Part shown: one piece after another, positions 44,461-53,546 of the stretch | How the letters are laid out: every line of letters begins with the position of its first letter | Numbering within the stretch: the first letter of the stretch is position 1 | NCBI RefSeq assembly: GCF_039532605.1 | Contig: NZ_BAAARY010000010.1 | Coordinates: forward strand, 62,001 to 126,000 | Source of the DNA: Pilimelia columellifera | Lineage (GTDB): Bacteria > Actinomycetota > Actinomycetes > Mycobacteriales > Micromonosporaceae | Direction of reading: 5' to 3' | DNA length: 64,000 nt | Notes under the pieces: generated by a model | The model's input: the letters and a program-made list of their open reading frames with translations, nothing else | Databases searched by the model: none | What the model was told of the DNA's origin: nothing | Translations under genes and position numbers: made by a program

Positions 44461-46335
44461 TCACGCCGGTTGGCGAACGCCTCGGCCGGCCGTCGGCGTT
44501 GCAGGCGAGCCGACCTCCTGATCCAGCTTCCTGTCCAGGTTGACGGCGGCGCTGATGAGCGCCAGGTGGCTGAACGCCTGCGGGAAGTTGCCCATCTGCT
44601 CACCGGTGGGCGCGATCTCCTCCGAGTACAGGCCGAGGTGGTTGCTGTAGGTGAGCATCTTCTCGAAGGTCAGCCGGGCGTCCTCCACCCGTCCGGAGCG
44701 GGCGAGCGCGTCGACGTACCAGAACGAGCAGATGGTGAAGGTGCCTTCGGCGCCCTGAAGCCCATCCGGTGAGGCGAACGGGTCGTACCGGTACACCAGA
44801 CTGTCCGAGACGAGTTCCTCGTCCATCGCCCGTAGCGTCGACTGCCACAGCGGATCGTTCGGCGCGATGAAGTCCACCAAGGGCATGTAGAGCAGCGAAG
44901 CGTCCAGCACCTCGGTTCCATAGTGCTGGACGAAAGCCTCCCGTTTGGGGTGGTACCCGCGCTCGATGATCTGGTTGTAGACGGCGTCGCGCATCCGCGT
45001 CCAGCGGGCCACGTCGCCCGGGCGCCCGTGGTTCCCTGCCAGGCGGATGGCACGGTCGAACGCCACCCAGGACATGAGGCGACCGTAGGTGAAGTCCTGT
45101 CGGCCGCCGCGGGTCTCCCAGATGCCGTCGTCGGGTCGGTCCCAGTTGTCGCACAACCAGTCGACGAGTCGCGCGACGTGCCGCCACCCCTCGGCCGACA
45201 TGCCGAGCCCGCGGGCGTCGGCCAGGTAGAGCGAGTCGAGCGCCTCGCCGTGGATGTCGAGCTGGAGCTGGCCCGCCGCTCCGTTGCCGATGCGAACCGG
45301 GCGTGAGCCGCGGTAGCCGTCCAGATGGGCGAGGGTCTCCTCCGCGAGTTCCGGCGAACCGTCGATGCGGTACATGATCTGGAGTGGCTCAGCGTGTTCG
45401 GTGGCTTCCCGGACACGGTCGCTGAGCCAGCCGAGGAACGCCGTCGCCTCGTCGGTGTAGCCGAGACTGAGCAGGGCGTGGATGGAGAAGGAGGCGTCTC
45501 GGACCCAGGTGTACCGGTAGTCCCAGTTCCGTTCGCCGCCGAGTTGTTCGGGCAGGGCGGCGGTCGGGGCCGCGATGAGGGCGCCGGTCGGCGCGTACGT
45601 CATCAACTTGAGCGTCATGGCTGAGCGTTCGACCGTCTCGCGCCAGCGACCCCGGTAGGTGGAGCGGCCGATCCAGTCGCGCCAGTAGTCGCGCGTCTGG
45701 GTGAACATGTCGAGAACCTCGTCGGCCCCGACGGCCCGGATCGGACCGACCGGGGCGGTGTCGAACACCATGCCGCCGACGTCGCCCGCTGCCAGACTGG
45801 CGTACGCGGTGACGCCGTTTCCGTTGCTGGTGATCGGCTCCTGGATCAGCCGTTGGCGGGCGCGCGAGGCGGCCAGGTGCATGGTGGCGGTCCGGCCGCG
45901 GAAGACCACACCGTCCTCGGTGATCTCGACGTCCGGTAGGTCTCGGCCGTAGTCGAAGCGTGGCTCGCATTCGAGCCGAAACCGCATCTGGCCCCGCACC
46001 ACCCGCACCATCCTTACCAGGCGGTGCCGGTCGGTGGCCTTGTCACCGGCGATGGGCATGAAGTCGATGACCTCGCCGACGCCGTCGGCGCTGAGGAACC
46101 TGGTGATGAGGATCGGGGTCCCCGGCAGGTACAGCTGTTTGGTGACGTAGGTCGTGCCTTCAGGACGGACGCCGAAGTAGCCGCCCTTGGTCCGGTCCAC
46201 CAGCCCGGCGAAGACGCTCGGGGAGTCGAAGCGTGGCGCGCAGAACCAGTCGATGGTCCCGTCTGTCGCGATCAGCGCGGCCGTCTGAAGATCCCCGATC
46301 AGTCCGTGGTCCTCGATTGCCGGGTACGCGTCCAT
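44461..46335 (-). CDS. GH15 family glucoamylase/trehalase-like enzyme
   Basis: 624 residues from the ATG at 46335, five bases after GGGAGG; a GTG two codons earlier abuts that site. The N-terminal beta-sandwich begins AIEDHGLIGDLQTAALI with TIDWFCAPRFDSPSVFA. The (alpha/alpha)6 barrel contains GGERNWDYRYTWVRDASFS, the GH15 hallmark, and a late conserved acidic region EEIAPTGEQMGNFPQAFSH. Close actinobacterial relatives include mycobacterial trehalase and glucan 1,4-alpha-glucosidases; the substrate is not decided by sequence. There is no signal peptide, so it is cytoplasmic. Confidence 0.93.
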   Translation of the reverse strand: MDAYPAIEDHGLIGDLQTAALIATDGTIDWFCAPRFDSPSVFAGLVDRTKGGYFGVRPEGTTYVTKQLYLPGTPILITRFLSADGVGEVIDFMPIAGDKATDRHRLVRMVRVVRGQMRFRLECEPRFDYGRDLPDVEITEDGVVFRGRTATMHLAASRARQRLIQEPITSNGNGVTAYASLAAGDVGGMVFDTAPVGPIRAVGADEVLDMFTQTRDYWRDWIGRSTYRGRWRETVERSAMTLKLMTYAPTGALIAAPTAALPEQLGGERNWDYRYTWVRDASFSIHALLSLGYTDEATAFLGWLSDRVREATEHAEPLQIMYRIDGSPELAEETLAHLDGYRGSRPVRIGNGAAGQLQLDIHGEALDSLYLADARGLGMSAEGWRHVARLVDWLCDNWDRPDDGIWETRGGRQDFTYGRLMSWVAFDRAIRLAGNHGRPGDVARWTRMRDAVYNQIIERGYHPKREAFVQHYGTEVLDASLLYMPLVDFIAPNDPLWQSTLRAMDEELVSDSLVYRYDPFASPDGLQGAEGTFTICSFWYVDALARSGRVEDARLTFEKMLTYSNHLGLYSEEIAPTGEQMGNFPQAFSHLALISAAVNLDRKLDQEVGSPATPTAGRGVRQPA

Positions 46336-46505
46336 TCCCACCTCCCGATCACGGCGCTACGTCGTGTGGCGCCCTCATTCGCAGCATGCGCGTCCTGGCC
46401 TGCTCGGGCTTCAGATTCGCCATTTCCGACTGTTTGCCCTGGTGGTAGGCCATTCAGCGATCGCGAAGACCTGATCGGGACTTGACCGGCGGCCACTTTC
46501 ACTAT

Positions 46506-46525
46506 TTAACTACTCAACTAGTTAA
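46506..46525 (+). promoter_or_regulatory. Probable GntR operator and promoter region
   Basis: TTAACTA (46506-46512) and TAGTTAA (46519-46525) form a perfect 7-bp inverted repeat with a six-base spacer, in an AT-rich patch. TTGACC at 46482-46487 is a plausible -35 box. The repeat would overlap the -10 region, as expected for autorepression by the downstream GntR protein. Confidence 0.6.
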
Positions 46526-46541
46526 AGAGAGGGGGCGGCAT

Positions 46542-46930
46542 GTGATCGAGTTCCATCTCGACCGCGCGTCAGGAGTCGCCAGCTACCTGCAACTCGTCCA
46601 CCAGGTCAAGCGCGCGCTGCGTCTTGGCCTGTTGCAGCCGGGGGACCGGCTGCCCACCGCCAAGGAGGCTGTCGCACAGGTGGGCATCAACCCCAACACC
46701 GTGCTCAAGAGCTACCGCGAACTGGAACGCGAAGGGCTCGTCGAAGGACGACCTGGCCTCGGCACGTTCGTCCTGCCAGGCCCCCTCGTCCGGCCGGCCG
46801 CCAACACCGGGCTGCGCCGCGATCTCGACGCCTGGCTGGCCGCGGCCCGTGCAGCCGGGCTCGACCGCGAAGACATCGACGCGCTCATCGACGCCGCGCT
46901 CACCGACACCTTCCGAGAGGACCACGCCCC

Positions 46931-46934
<4 letters not shown>
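46542..46934 (+). CDS. GntR family (YtrA-type) transcriptional regulator
   Basis: 130 residues from the GTG at 46542 after GAGGGGGCGG. The winged helix is clear: YLQLVHQVKRALRLGLLQPG, LPTAKEAVAQVGINPNTVLK and YRELEREGLVEGRPGLGTFV. The short helical C-terminal region is that of the YtrA subfamily, which controls adjacent ABC transporter genes. The stop overlaps the ATPase start by ATGA. Predicted autorepressor acting at 46506-46525; the signal is often a cell-wall antibiotic in relatives. Confidence 0.92.
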
Positions 46935-47836
<902 letters not shown>

Positions 47837-47838
47837 TC

Positions 47839-48792
47839 ATGGTGTGGATCACCTGGCGCCAGCACCGCGCCTTCATCCTCTTCGGCCTCGGACTGTTTGC
47901 CCTCGGAGGCATTCTTCTGTTCTGGTCCGCCTCGGACGCTCCGCGTTACCTTGCCGCGTCCGGGAACGGTCCATGTCCTGGCCGGGACTGCGCCTGGTTC
48001 GCCAATTTCCTCCAGGGTCTCGTCCGCGGGGGCGCCGGGTTGGTCTCCTACGTCGGCCCGCTTATCGTCGGCGCCGTGCTCGGTGCGCCGCTGGTCGCCC
48101 GCGAGGTGGAGCGCGGCACCCACCGCGTCGCCTGGACGCAGTCGGTGTCGCGGAACCGTTGGCTGTGGACCAAGGTCGGACTGCTCGGCCTGCCCGTGGC
48201 CGTCGCCGGTCTCGTCACGGCCCAGATGGTGGCGCCGTGGTTCTCCACGGTGAAGGGCATGTCCGGGCGCCCATTCCAGGATGTCGGGTACTTCAACGCC
48301 ACCGGGGTGCTGCCCGTCGCCTTCCTCGTGTTCGCGCTGATCGTCGGGGTCTTCTTCAGCGCCGCGATCCGGCGGGCTATCCCGGCGATGGGCGCGACCG
48401 TCGCTGTGCTGGCGTTGACCTTCGGGGTGCTCACGGAGACCCGCGACAGCCTGATGAAGCCGGTGACCGTCCCCGGGCGGGAGTACTACTCCACCGCCGG
48501 GAGTCCCGTCAACACCATCTGGGTGGCGGATTATGTCCGCGACGCGGCGGGCCGGCGGGTGACCAACACCAGCGCATGCGACGGCGCCGCGGTCGTTGTG
48601 CAGGAACGCGCCGCCACCTGGGATGCCAGTCCGACTGAGGAGTGTTACGCAAAGCACGGTTGGCAGAACCTGGTCGACTACCACCCGGCGGACCGGTACT
48701 GGCGGTTCCAGCTCATCACCGCCGGCATCCTGGCCGGACTCACCGGTCTGTTCGCCGTCGGCGCCGTGCTCGCCATGCGGAGGCGGGACTGA
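47839..48792 (+). CDS. ABC-2 type permease subunit
   Basis: 317 residues. It opens with the typical MVWITWRQHRAFILFGLG and has about six membrane helices (VGPLIVGAVLGAPLVAREVE contains the cytoplasmic arginine/glutamate motif). A large extracytoplasmic loop near residues 210-285 carries three cysteines (SACDG and EECYAKHGW). It is the membrane partner of the preceding ATPase. The operon likely ends here; the next gene is on the other strand. Confidence 0.9.
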   Translation: MVWITWRQHRAFILFGLGLFALGGILLFWSASDAPRYLAASGNGPCPGRDCAWFANFLQGLVRGGAGLVSYVGPLIVGAVLGAPLVAREVERGTHRVAWTQSVSRNRWLWTKVGLLGLPVAVAGLVTAQMVAPWFSTVKGMSGRPFQDVGYFNATGVLPVAFLVFALIVGVFFSAAIRRAIPAMGATVAVLALTFGVLTETRDSLMKPVTVPGREYYSTAGSPVNTIWVADYVRDAAGRRVTNTSACDGAAVVVQERAATWDASPTEECYAKHGWQNLVDYHPADRYWRFQLITAGILAGLTGLFAVGAVLAMRRRD

Positions 48793-48842
48793 TGCGCGGC
48801 TGGGCCGGCCCGAGCCGGCGACGTGAGGACCCGACCACGGCG

Positions 48843-50414
48843 TTAGAGCCCGGCCTTCGCCAGCTCCGCCAGCAGGGTCGTCTTCCGGCGATGGGCCTCC
48901 TTGACTGAGTCCAGCTCGGCGGCGAAGTCGCCGCCGGACCGCTCGTGCAGGTCGCGCAGCACGAGCAGGCGCCGCGCCGCGTCGGCGTAGCCGCGCTTGT
49001 TCTTCGCGGCGATGCTGCGTTCGGCGGCGTCGCGGTAGACCGGAATCGCGTCGGCCGGGTGGGTGGTGGCGCGCCGCTCGGCGACGCCGAGCAGCATCCC
49101 GTCGCTGCACCGGTGCTCGTGTGCGGCTACCCAGGCCGCCTCGATGTCGCCAGCGGCGACGAGGATCGACACGAGCGGGTCGGCGGCGTAGCCGCCGCGG
49201 GCGGCCAGCGTCACGAGGTGGGCCATCGCCCGATCGCTGGTGTCGGTGAGCGTGCCGGCCCGTTCGGCGGCATCGAGCAGGTCGCGGTGTCGTCGCTGGT
49301 CGGGGCGTTCGGCGAACAACGTCCACCGTTGCTCCAGGGCGTCGGCGAAGCGTCCGGCGGTGGTGTGCAGCTCGGCGAGCAGCTCGTTGACGCGTGAGTC
49401 GGGGCGCGGCGCCTCGGCCAGGCCGCGGACGAGCCAGCGGACGGCGTCGTCGACCCGACCGGCGTCCCGCAGGGCGGCGCCGATCCGGACGAACTGGTAG
49501 CCCGACGACAGGTCCTCGGCGTAGACGGCCACCAGCGCGTCGACGTCGCCCGTGACGGTGCGCAGGTACTCCTCGCGCAGGTGGGTAATGGTGAACTGGC
49601 GATGGTCCCACCGGGACTTGCCGTTGGTTGTCGTCGCCAGCTCGCTGAGCCGTCGCCAGTAGGCGTCCAGGCCGACCTCGCCGAGCGCGTCGGCGAAGTC
49701 GGCGACGGGGACCTCCGGCCACCCGGGTCCGTCGAGCTGGAAGTCGATGATCCAGTTGGCGAGATCGGCGGGTTTGGGCGGCGGCGCGGCGCGGCAGGCC
49801 GCCGCGTACCCGGCGACGGCACGGGCCGCGGCCCCGCCGATGGCCCCGCCGGAGTCGTCGGCCTGCTCTGATCGTTTGGTGATCAGCTCGATCGCGCGCC
49901 GGAACAGCGGCGCGGCCACGCCCGGGGCGTTGTCGGCGACCCGGGCGAGCGCGTCGAGCACATCACCGGCCTTGCCGGCGTACTGGTATGACGCCCGGTA
50001 GTCCAGGAAGCTGGCGCCCCGTAGTCCGGAGACTAGCCGGCGCAGCTCGGCGGTGTCCGGTTTGCCGGCCGTCGCGGCCCGCAGCGACAGCCGGCGGTAG
50101 ATGGCCGGGTCGTCGGCAGCGAGGTCGAGGATGAGGTCGACCAGCTCGGCGGACGTCTGGCTGGCGAGGTGCTTCCGCAAGTCCGGTGTGCTTGCAGAAC
50201 GCGCCCTCCTGCCCGTGGAGACAGGAACATTCGCCGAGGACGGTCCCGGGGCGTCCGGACAGCCGGACGGTGTAGGCGGCGCCGCCGTTGACGATGGCGA
50301 CACCCCGTCGGGCAACTCGGCCACATCGACGACCGCGTCGACGTAGCCGAGGCCACGCTCGTAGGAGCGGCCGTCCGCGGTAGCGGATAGATCGTCTTCG
50401 GTGAACCAGGCCAT
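48843..50414 (-). CDS. SWIM-type protein with its zinc motif shifted out of frame
   Basis: The open frame encodes 523 residues. The N terminus (MAWFTEDDLSATADGRSYERG) and the part from DLRKHLASQTSAELVDLILD onward match actinobacterial SWIM zinc-finger proteins with C-terminal helical repeats. Between them, about residues 38-78, this frame reads low-complexity Pro/Ser sequence. A second frame over 50188-50303 reads GVAIVNGGAAYTV, then GECSCLHGQEGAFCKHT, the expected CxC...CxH SWIM motif. A one-base loss at about 50301 and a compensating indel near 50165-50195 would explain this. Either the zinc motif has been destroyed by mutation or the sequence has two errors. Confidence 0.75.
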   Translation of the reverse strand: MAWFTEDDLSATADGRSYERGLGYVDAVVDVAELPDGVSPSSTAAPPTPSGCPDAPGPSSANVPVSTGRRARSASTPDLRKHLASQTSAELVDLILDLAADDPAIYRRLSLRAATAGKPDTAELRRLVSGLRGASFLDYRASYQYAGKAGDVLDALARVADNAPGVAAPLFRRAIELITKRSEQADDSGGAIGGAAARAVAGYAAACRAAPPPKPADLANWIIDFQLDGPGWPEVPVADFADALGEVGLDAYWRRLSELATTTNGKSRWDHRQFTITHLREEYLRTVTGDVDALVAVYAEDLSSGYQFVRIGAALRDAGRVDDAVRWLVRGLAEAPRPDSRVNELLAELHTTAGRFADALEQRWTLFAERPDQRRHRDLLDAAERAGTLTDTSDRAMAHLVTLAARGGYAADPLVSILVAAGDIEAAWVAAHEHRCSDGMLLGVAERRATTHPADAIPVYRDAAERSIAAKNKRGYADAARRLLVLRDLHERSGGDFAAELDSVKEAHRRKTTLLAELAKAGL

Positions 50415-50471
50415 GCCGGTATTCCATCATCCGTCAGCGCGGCTGTCGCGCCGCGCCCGCGGCGAGCGCCG

Positions 50472-51071
50472 TCAGGTCCGGCGACTGCCCTGCGCGGCGC
50501 AGCCGCAGTCGCCGCGCGGGTGGTACTCGCGGATCTTGCTGTAGTGGTTCATGGTGAAGCCGATCCGCCCCGAGGGATGGATGAGAATCCGGTGCTCGTT
50601 CGGCTTACCGGGCCGCTCGACCCGGAACTCCGCCGAACCGGCCCACTTACGCGCCGTGGTCCGCGGCTCCTTGCCGCGTCCCTGCCAGATGACTACGTCG
50701 CGGTTTCGCACCTCCGGCGCCAGCGTGCCGTCGGAGATCTGCCGCAACGCGTCCAGCATGTGCGTCGGGATGTAGCACGCCCGCTGCGCCGCGCGACGGG
50801 CGGCGACCGCCCCGTCCCAGATCGTGCGGACGTCGCTGGGCGCCAGGTCGTCGGGCGCGGAGTCCGTACCTCCCGTCGCCCACTGCATCACCCGCGCCGT
50901 GGGCCCGTGGTCGGGCTCGCTCGCCGGCTGCGGCCGTGGCCGATCATCGACGACCACATGCTGCGCGTGCGAGGCGGCGGCCCGGGCGGACGTCGGCGCG
51001 GCCACGACGCCGGCGCCCAGGACGCTGGCCAGGGACATCATCAGCCAGGCGCGAGGTCTGCTGATATCCAT
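50472..51071 (-). CDS. Secreted protein of unknown function
   Basis: 199 residues, ATG at 51071. Signal peptide residues 1-32 (LMMSLASVLGAGVVAAPTSARAA in outline). A low-complexity linker with histidine and proline follows to about residue 60. The mature domain holds WDGAVAARRAAQRACYIPTH, VVIWQGRGKEPRTTARKW and FTMNHYSKIREYHPRG, ending with a CGC motif. The last 80 residues, rich in His, Arg and Lys, look like a compact beta-rich domain and are reminiscent of small secreted ribonuclease or toxin domains, but I cannot assign a family. No immunity-like gene is adjacent. Confidence 0.7.
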   Translation of the reverse strand: MDISRPRAWLMMSLASVLGAGVVAAPTSARAAASHAQHVVVDDRPRPQPASEPDHGPTARVMQWATGGTDSAPDDLAPSDVRTIWDGAVAARRAAQRACYIPTHMLDALRQISDGTLAPEVRNRDVVIWQGRGKEPRTTARKWAGSAEFRVERPGKPNEHRILIHPSGRIGFTMNHYSKIREYHPRGDCGCAAQGSRRT

Positions 51072-51329
51072 GCTGAGGTCCCCTCATGCGGCGGCGTCAC
51101 GGCGGCGTCGGCGCGAGCCTTGCTCGCCGCGAGCCCCGGTCGCCGTGCGTTTCGTCCGCTCAACCGGGGCGTCCTTGTACACGACGCTCTGACGGCCACC
51201 AGTATTCCCCGCCGCTGGGGTTCGCCCGGCGGCCGGCGTGAAAGTGCCCGAGCCCCGGGAGGGATGGGCGGCCGCTGAGGGGGTAGTCGGCCGCGACCGC
51301 AGAGGTTCCTTAGCGAAAAAGAGGACAGC

Positions 51330-51731
51330 ATGACGCAGACCGCAACGAACGAGACGCGCACTCTGGAGACCATCCGCGAGCTGGTCGACAGCGCCAAGGC
51401 TGACAACGTCTTCGGGGCGCCGATCACCCGGGACGAGATGACGGTCCTGCCGGTGGCGAAGGTGAGCGGCGGCGGTGGCGGCGGCACCGGCGCCGTCCCG
51501 ACCACGCCCGGCCGTGAGGGCACCGGGACCGGCGCCGGTCTGGGACTGTCGGCCAAGCCGCTCGGTGTCTACGTGATCAAGGAGGGCCGGGTGGCGTGGC
51601 GGCCAGCCGTGGACGTCAACAAGGTGGTCATGGGCGTTCAGGCGGTCGCCATCGTCGGACTGCTCGTCGTCCGGACACTGCTCAAGGGGCGACGCGCGCC
51701 GTTCCGCTACCGCCGTTTCGGCAAGCGCTGA
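51330..51731 (+). CDS. GerW (YtfJ) family sporulation protein
   Basis: 133 residues. The GerW/YtfJ core is present: ETIRELVDSAKADNVFGAPI, a glycine-rich loop (KVSGGGGGGTGA), then PLGVYVIKEGRVAWRPAVDV. A C-terminal helix (VMGVQAVAIVGLLVV) and basic tail would anchor it to the membrane. In Bacillus the relative is a spore protein; in actinobacteria the role is not defined. The gene is single, followed by a hairpin at 51809-51856. Confidence 0.88.
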   Translation: MTQTATNETRTLETIRELVDSAKADNVFGAPITRDEMTVLPVAKVSGGGGGGTGAVPTTPGREGTGTGAGLGLSAKPLGVYVIKEGRVAWRPAVDVNKVVMGVQAVAIVGLLVVRTLLKGRRAPFRYRRFGKR

Positions 51732-51808
51732 ACGCGCGTCTCGCCACGCCCGCGGCGGGTGTTTGGTGGCGCGCCCCACGGCGTGCGTTCCGTCGCGCAC
51801 AGCGGCCC

Positions 51809-51856
51809 GGCCGGGAGAATCAGACTGACGACCGGTGATTCCGATTCTCCCTGGCC
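51809..51856 (+). terminator. Hairpin after the GerW family gene
   Basis: GGCCGGGAGAATC (51809-51821) pairs with GATTCTCCCTGGCC (51843-51856) apart from one bulged base, with a 21-base loop. It lies 78 bp after the GerW stop and about 30 bp before the aquaporin start. Confidence 0.6.
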
Positions 51857-51886
51857 ACGGTCGGCGACATGGCAGGCTCATCAACC

Positions 51887-52690
51887 ATGACGACAATGCC
51901 CCGCCGCCTCGGCGCGGAATTCCTCGGCACGTTCTGGCTGGTGTTCGGCGGCTGTGGCAGCGCCGTCCTGGCCGCGACGTTCCCGGAGACCGGCATCGGC
52001 TTCCTCGGCGTCGCCCTCGCCTTCGGCCTCACCGTGCTCACCATGGCCTACGCGTTCGGGCACCTGTCCGGCGGCCACTTCAACCCCGCGGTCACCGTCG
52101 GGTTGTGGCTCGGTCGCCGCGCCGCCGCCCGGGACGTCCTGCCCTACATCGCCACCCAGGTGCTGGCCGGGATCGTCGCCGCCGGGGTCCTGTACGTGAT
52201 CGTCTCCGGGAAGTCCGGCTTCGACGTCTCGGCCGGCGGCTTCGCCGCCAACGGTTACGGCGAACACTCGCCCGGCGGGTACGGGCTGGCCGCGGCGCTC
52301 GTCGCGGAGCTGGTCCTCACCGGGTTCTTCCTGCTGGTCATCCTCGGCGCCACCGACCGTCGCGCCCCCAAAGGGATGGGGCCGTTGGCGATCGGCCTGT
52401 GTCTGACCCTCATCCACCTCATCAGCATTCCGGTGACCAACACCTCGGTGAACCCGGCCCGCTCCACCGGCCCGGCGCTGTTCGTCGGCGGGTGGGCGGT
52501 GTCGCAGCTGTGGCTGTTCTGGGTGGCCCCGCTCGTCGGCGGCGCCATCGCCGGCGTGGCGTACCGGTTCATCGCCGGCGGCGAGGGCGTCGAGCCGGTC
52601 GCGGGGGAGGCGCAGGACACCGAGACGGCGACGGTGTCGGTCGGCGAGCTGAGCACCGCCGCCCCGCCGGACCCGCCGCCGTCCCGCTGA
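51887..52690 (+). CDS. aqpZ: Aquaporin Z-like water channel
   Basis: 267 residues from the ATG at 51887; in-frame ATGs at 51869 and 51896 are alternatives, and none has a strong ribosome site. Six membrane helices and two half-helices with the NPA motifs GHFNPAVTVG and TSVNPARSTG are present. The N terminus GAEFLGTFWLVFGGCGSAV closely follows bacterial AqpZ. The selectivity-filter region looks like a water channel rather than a glycerol facilitator. The C-terminal 40 residues are an acidic, low-complexity tail not usual in E. coli AqpZ. Confidence 0.94.
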   Translation: MTTMPRRLGAEFLGTFWLVFGGCGSAVLAATFPETGIGFLGVALAFGLTVLTMAYAFGHLSGGHFNPAVTVGLWLGRRAAARDVLPYIATQVLAGIVAAGVLYVIVSGKSGFDVSAGGFAANGYGEHSPGGYGLAAALVAELVLTGFFLLVILGATDRRAPKGMGPLAIGLCLTLIHLISIPVTNTSVNPARSTGPALFVGGWAVSQLWLFWVAPLVGGAIAGVAYRFIAGGEGVEPVAGEAQDTETATVSVGELSTAAPPDPPPSR

Positions 52691-52878
52691 CCCCTGCGCG
52701 ACCAGCACCATCTCAGGCGCTCGCCGCCGGATACGATCGCCGCGATGCCGATCACCGCCATGTTCCGAGTTCGCGCCGCCGCGGGGCGGCGCTGGCCGCG
52801 ATCCTCGTCCACCCTGAGCACCCGGCCCCGGCGCCAGCGCTGTCACCGTGACGGCCGCCGACAGCTACGGAGACCGCA

Positions 52879-53493
52879 ATGAACCGACAGAACACGCGTC
52901 GTCTCGCCGTGCTCGGCGTCAACGGGGCGCTGGCCGTCGCGTTGGCCGCCTGCGGCGGCGCCGAGCCAGCCACCGACGCCGGAGTGACGTCGCCGACGCC
53001 GACCGCGGCCCCGAGCTCCCAGGCGGCGTTCAACGACGCTGACGTCACCTTCGCCACCGGCATGATCCCGCACCACCAGCAGGCCGTCGAGATGGCCGAC
53101 ATGGCGCTCAAGCGCGCTCAGAGTCCGCAGGTCAAGGAGCTCGCCACCAAGATCAAATCAGCGCAGGACCCGGAGATCGCCGTGATGTCCGACTGGCTGC
53201 GCGCCTGGGGCAAGCCCGTTCCGACGACAGCGCCCGGCCAGGGGCACAGCGCCCACGCCGGGCCCGGGATGATGACCGACGCGGACATGGCCAAGCTCGG
53301 CAAGGCGTCCGGCGACGCCTTCGACACCATGTTCCTCACCATGATGATCGAGCACCACGAGGGCGCGATCGTCATGGCCAGGGCCGAACAGAACGACGGC
53401 GCGAACGCCGACGCCAAGGCGCTCGCCGTCAAGATCCAGGGCGATCAGGCCGCCGAGATCGCGACGATGCGCACCATGCTGACGGCCCAGTGA
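52879..53493 (+). CDS. DUF305 family lipoprotein
   Basis: 204 residues. The signal peptide ends in a lipobox LAAC, so the mature protein is lipid-anchored outside the membrane. After a Thr/Pro linker the DUF305 domain is a four-helix bundle with paired histidine motifs TGMIPHHQQAVEMADMAL and MMIEHHEGAIVMAR. Such ferritin-like domains are often encoded near copper genes and may bind metal; no copper gene is adjacent here. It is separated from the convergent recQ by 53 bp. Confidence 0.92.
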   Translation: MNRQNTRRLAVLGVNGALAVALAACGGAEPATDAGVTSPTPTAAPSSQAAFNDADVTFATGMIPHHQQAVEMADMALKRAQSPQVKELATKIKSAQDPEIAVMSDWLRAWGKPVPTTAPGQGHSAHAGPGMMTDADMAKLGKASGDAFDTMFLTMMIEHHEGAIVMARAEQNDGANADAKALAVKIQGDQAAEIATMRTMLTAQ

Positions 53494-53546
53494 GCTGAGG
53501 CGGTGGGCGGTCCGCGGGGAGCGGGCGCCCACCGCGTCGTGCCGGC

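Noticed and set aside
49963..50430. Separate small gene carrying the SWIM motif
   Set aside because: The frame's ends are non-family shadow sequence; the motif belongs to the surrounding SWIM-type gene and is displaced by indels.
52745..52882. 45-codon ORF ending with ATGA overlap on the DUF305 start
   Set aside because: Composition is mostly Arg/Pro/Ser, there is no ribosome site, and no similarity to a leader peptide; probably untranslated leader.
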